A DNA stretch of 64,000 bases from Pleomorphomonas diazotrophica. GTDB lineage: Bacteria; Pseudomonadota; Alphaproteobacteria; Rhizobiales; Pleomorphomonadaceae. The notes under the pieces were generated by a model. The model searched no databases, had not been told where the DNA came from, and was given only the letters and a program-made list of their open reading frames with translations. Every line of letters begins with the position of its first letter. Position 1 is the stretch's first letter. This document shows, piece by piece, positions 63,254 to 64,000 of the stretch. A program made the position numbers and the translations under genes. Location: contig NZ_PJNW01000002.1 in assembly GCF_002844595.1 (NCBI RefSeq), forward strand, positions 248,001-312,000. Reading direction: 5' to 3'.

Positions 63254-63269
63254 GCGGCATGTCTGCCGC
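63254..63269 (-). promoter_or_regulatory. Stem-loop after the binding-protein gene
   Basis: GCGGCA and TGCCGC form a perfect 6-base stem around TGTC, extended outward by GGC/GCC pairs with mismatches, 15 bases after the binding-protein stop. Hairpins here often allow more binding protein than permease to be made from one operon. The rest of 63046-63284 shows no gene. Confidence 0.5.
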
Positions 63270-63284
63270 CCGCCGGTCACGTCA

Positions 63285-64000
63285 TCACTGAACGAGGGTC
63301 TGGGCCTGCTCGTTGATGGCCTTGATCACGTCGTCCACCGAGGCGCCCTTGGCGAGCTCGGGCTGATGGGCGGCGACCACCGAGTCCACCTCGTTGGTGA
63401 AGGTGCCGTAGTTGACCGAGGGCACCTTGGACAGCCAGTCGGAGAAGGTCTGCCAGATCGGCTCGCCGCCGAAGAAGGCGTCGGACGACTTGTAGGCTTC
63501 GCCTTCGCGGGCAGCCAGCAGCGAACCGACGGCGCCACGGTCAACGAGGATCTTCTGGTAGAAGTTGACGTCCTTGGCGTAGATCTCGTTCAGGAAGTCG
63601 ATGGCCTCGTCCTTGGCGGCGGACGCCGACAGGACGTACCAGCTCGAACCGCCGAGGTTCGAGTAGTGGGTCGCGCCCTCGATGGTCAGCTTCGGGATCG
63701 GGGCGATGCCCCAGTTGCCGGACTGCTCGGGCTGCGACTTGACGGTGCCGGTGATCCAAACGCCGGTGGTGACGGAAGCCACTTCGCCGGCGGTGAAGGC
63801 GCCGACCCAGTCGGCCCAGCCGGCGGCCGGGCGGAAGATGTTGGCGGTCTGGATCTTCTGGATGACTTCCAGCGCGGCCTTCAGCGCGGCATTGCCCTCG
63901 ATCGCGAGGTTGCCGTCCTTGTCGAAGTACCAGCCACCGGCCGACTGCATGATGATGCGGGTGAGACCGGCGTCGTTCGGGTCATAGGCCAGCATCTTCT
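63285..64000 (-). CDS. Extracellular sugar-binding protein, C-terminal part
   Basis: The last 238 codons of an ABC transporter binding protein of family 1 (MalE-like); the N-terminus with signal peptide is beyond base 64000. Visible: ADWVGAFTAGEVASVTTGVWITGTVKSQPEQSGNWGIAPIPKL and HYSNLGGSSWYVLSASAAKDEAIDFLNEIYA, the typical second-lobe pattern in which GxWI and GGSSWYV contact the sugar. It ends ...KAINEQAQTLVQ. It is the first visible gene of the operon with two permeases, a GH2 enzyme and an ATPase. Confidence 0.93.
   Translation of the reverse strand, partial: KMLAYDPNDAGLTRIIMQSAGGWYFDKDGNLAIEGNAALKAALEVIQKIQTANIFRPAAGWADWVGAFTAGEVASVTTGVWITGTVKSQPEQSGNWGIAPIPKLTIEGATHYSNLGGSSWYVLSASAAKDEAIDFLNEIYAKDVNFYQKILVDRGAVGSLLAAREGEAYKSSDAFFGGEPIWQTFSDWLSKVPSVNYGTFTNEVDSVVAAHQPELAKGASVDDVIKAINEQAQTLVQ

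Overview
The window is 64 kb of GC-rich chromosomal DNA from an alphaproteobacterium of the order Hyphomicrobiales (Rhizobiales). Evidence for this is the purL-bolA-grxD and purQ-small membrane protein-purS blocks, a DUF1476/ATP synthase zeta-subunit gene, a Brucella Omp2-type porin, an IalB-family protein, the mprF-acvB pair, the sfsA-map-radC set, and GGAAC-type (EcfG/RpoE2-like) promoters. The genus cannot be fixed from sequence reading alone; a member near Pleomorphomonas is a guess. No transposase, integrase, phage gene, CRISPR array, rRNA or plasmid origin was seen.

Layout. 1-1.1 kb: the cut-off N-terminus of a serine hydrolase, divergent from a fused ArsR-SRPBCC regulator. 1.2-8 kb (minus strand): a small secreted repeat protein, then grxD, bolA, purL, a degenerate BLUF protein, purQ, a 39-residue membrane protein, purS and purC. 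8.3-13.3 kb: the zeta subunit, an HpcH/HpaI aldolase, an RBBP9-type hydrolase, an ArsR/SRPBCC pair as two genes, purB and a flavin reductase. 13.7-20.5 kb: a full branched-chain amino acid ABC operon (livHMGF, a small membrane protein, livK) plus a second binding protein. 20.7-24.5 kb: ppx, rlmE, recX, recO. 24.5-28 kb: a degenerate AMP-binding enzyme and a YejA-like binding protein. 28.3-35.3 kb: an IalB protein, divergent katA/oxyR, ndk, a response regulator, nadE and an Anbu proteasome-like protease. 35.4-39 kb: a candidate small RNA, an iron alcohol dehydrogenase divergent from a LysR regulator, and an SDR without the catalytic Tyr/Lys. 39.4-47.4 kb: tRNA-Leu(UAA), an RlpA-like protein, gpt, a CinA-like protein, mprF-acvB, sfsA and map. 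47.4-52 kb: a DUF1178-like protein, a DUF4139 protein, a porin and an AT-rich island, which together separate map from radC. 52.7-54.4 kb: two paralogous PRC-barrel proteins, each behind a GGAAC-N16-GGTT promoter. 54.6-57.9 kb: ATP-grasp, alpha-E and transglutaminase-like genes. 57.9-64 kb (minus): a carbohydrate ABC transporter operon with an embedded family 2 glycoside hydrolase; its binding protein runs off the window.

How the genes work together. Five purine genes (purL, Q, S, C, B) plus gpt give much of de novo IMP/AMP synthesis and purine salvage. The liv operon and the GH2/ABC operon are complete uptake units. katA/oxyR, grxD/bolA and the PRC genes form oxidative and general stress functions. 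mprF makes and acvB cleaves lysyl-phosphatidylglycerol.

The most unusual observation is a dispersed Anbu system. The Anbu protease gene sits about 19 kb from the ATP-grasp/alpha-E/transglutaminase genes that normally accompany it. The transglutaminase-like member has lost its catalytic Cys (Pro174) and His (Ala211) while keeping the fold signature and Asp, so it looks like a pseudoenzyme.
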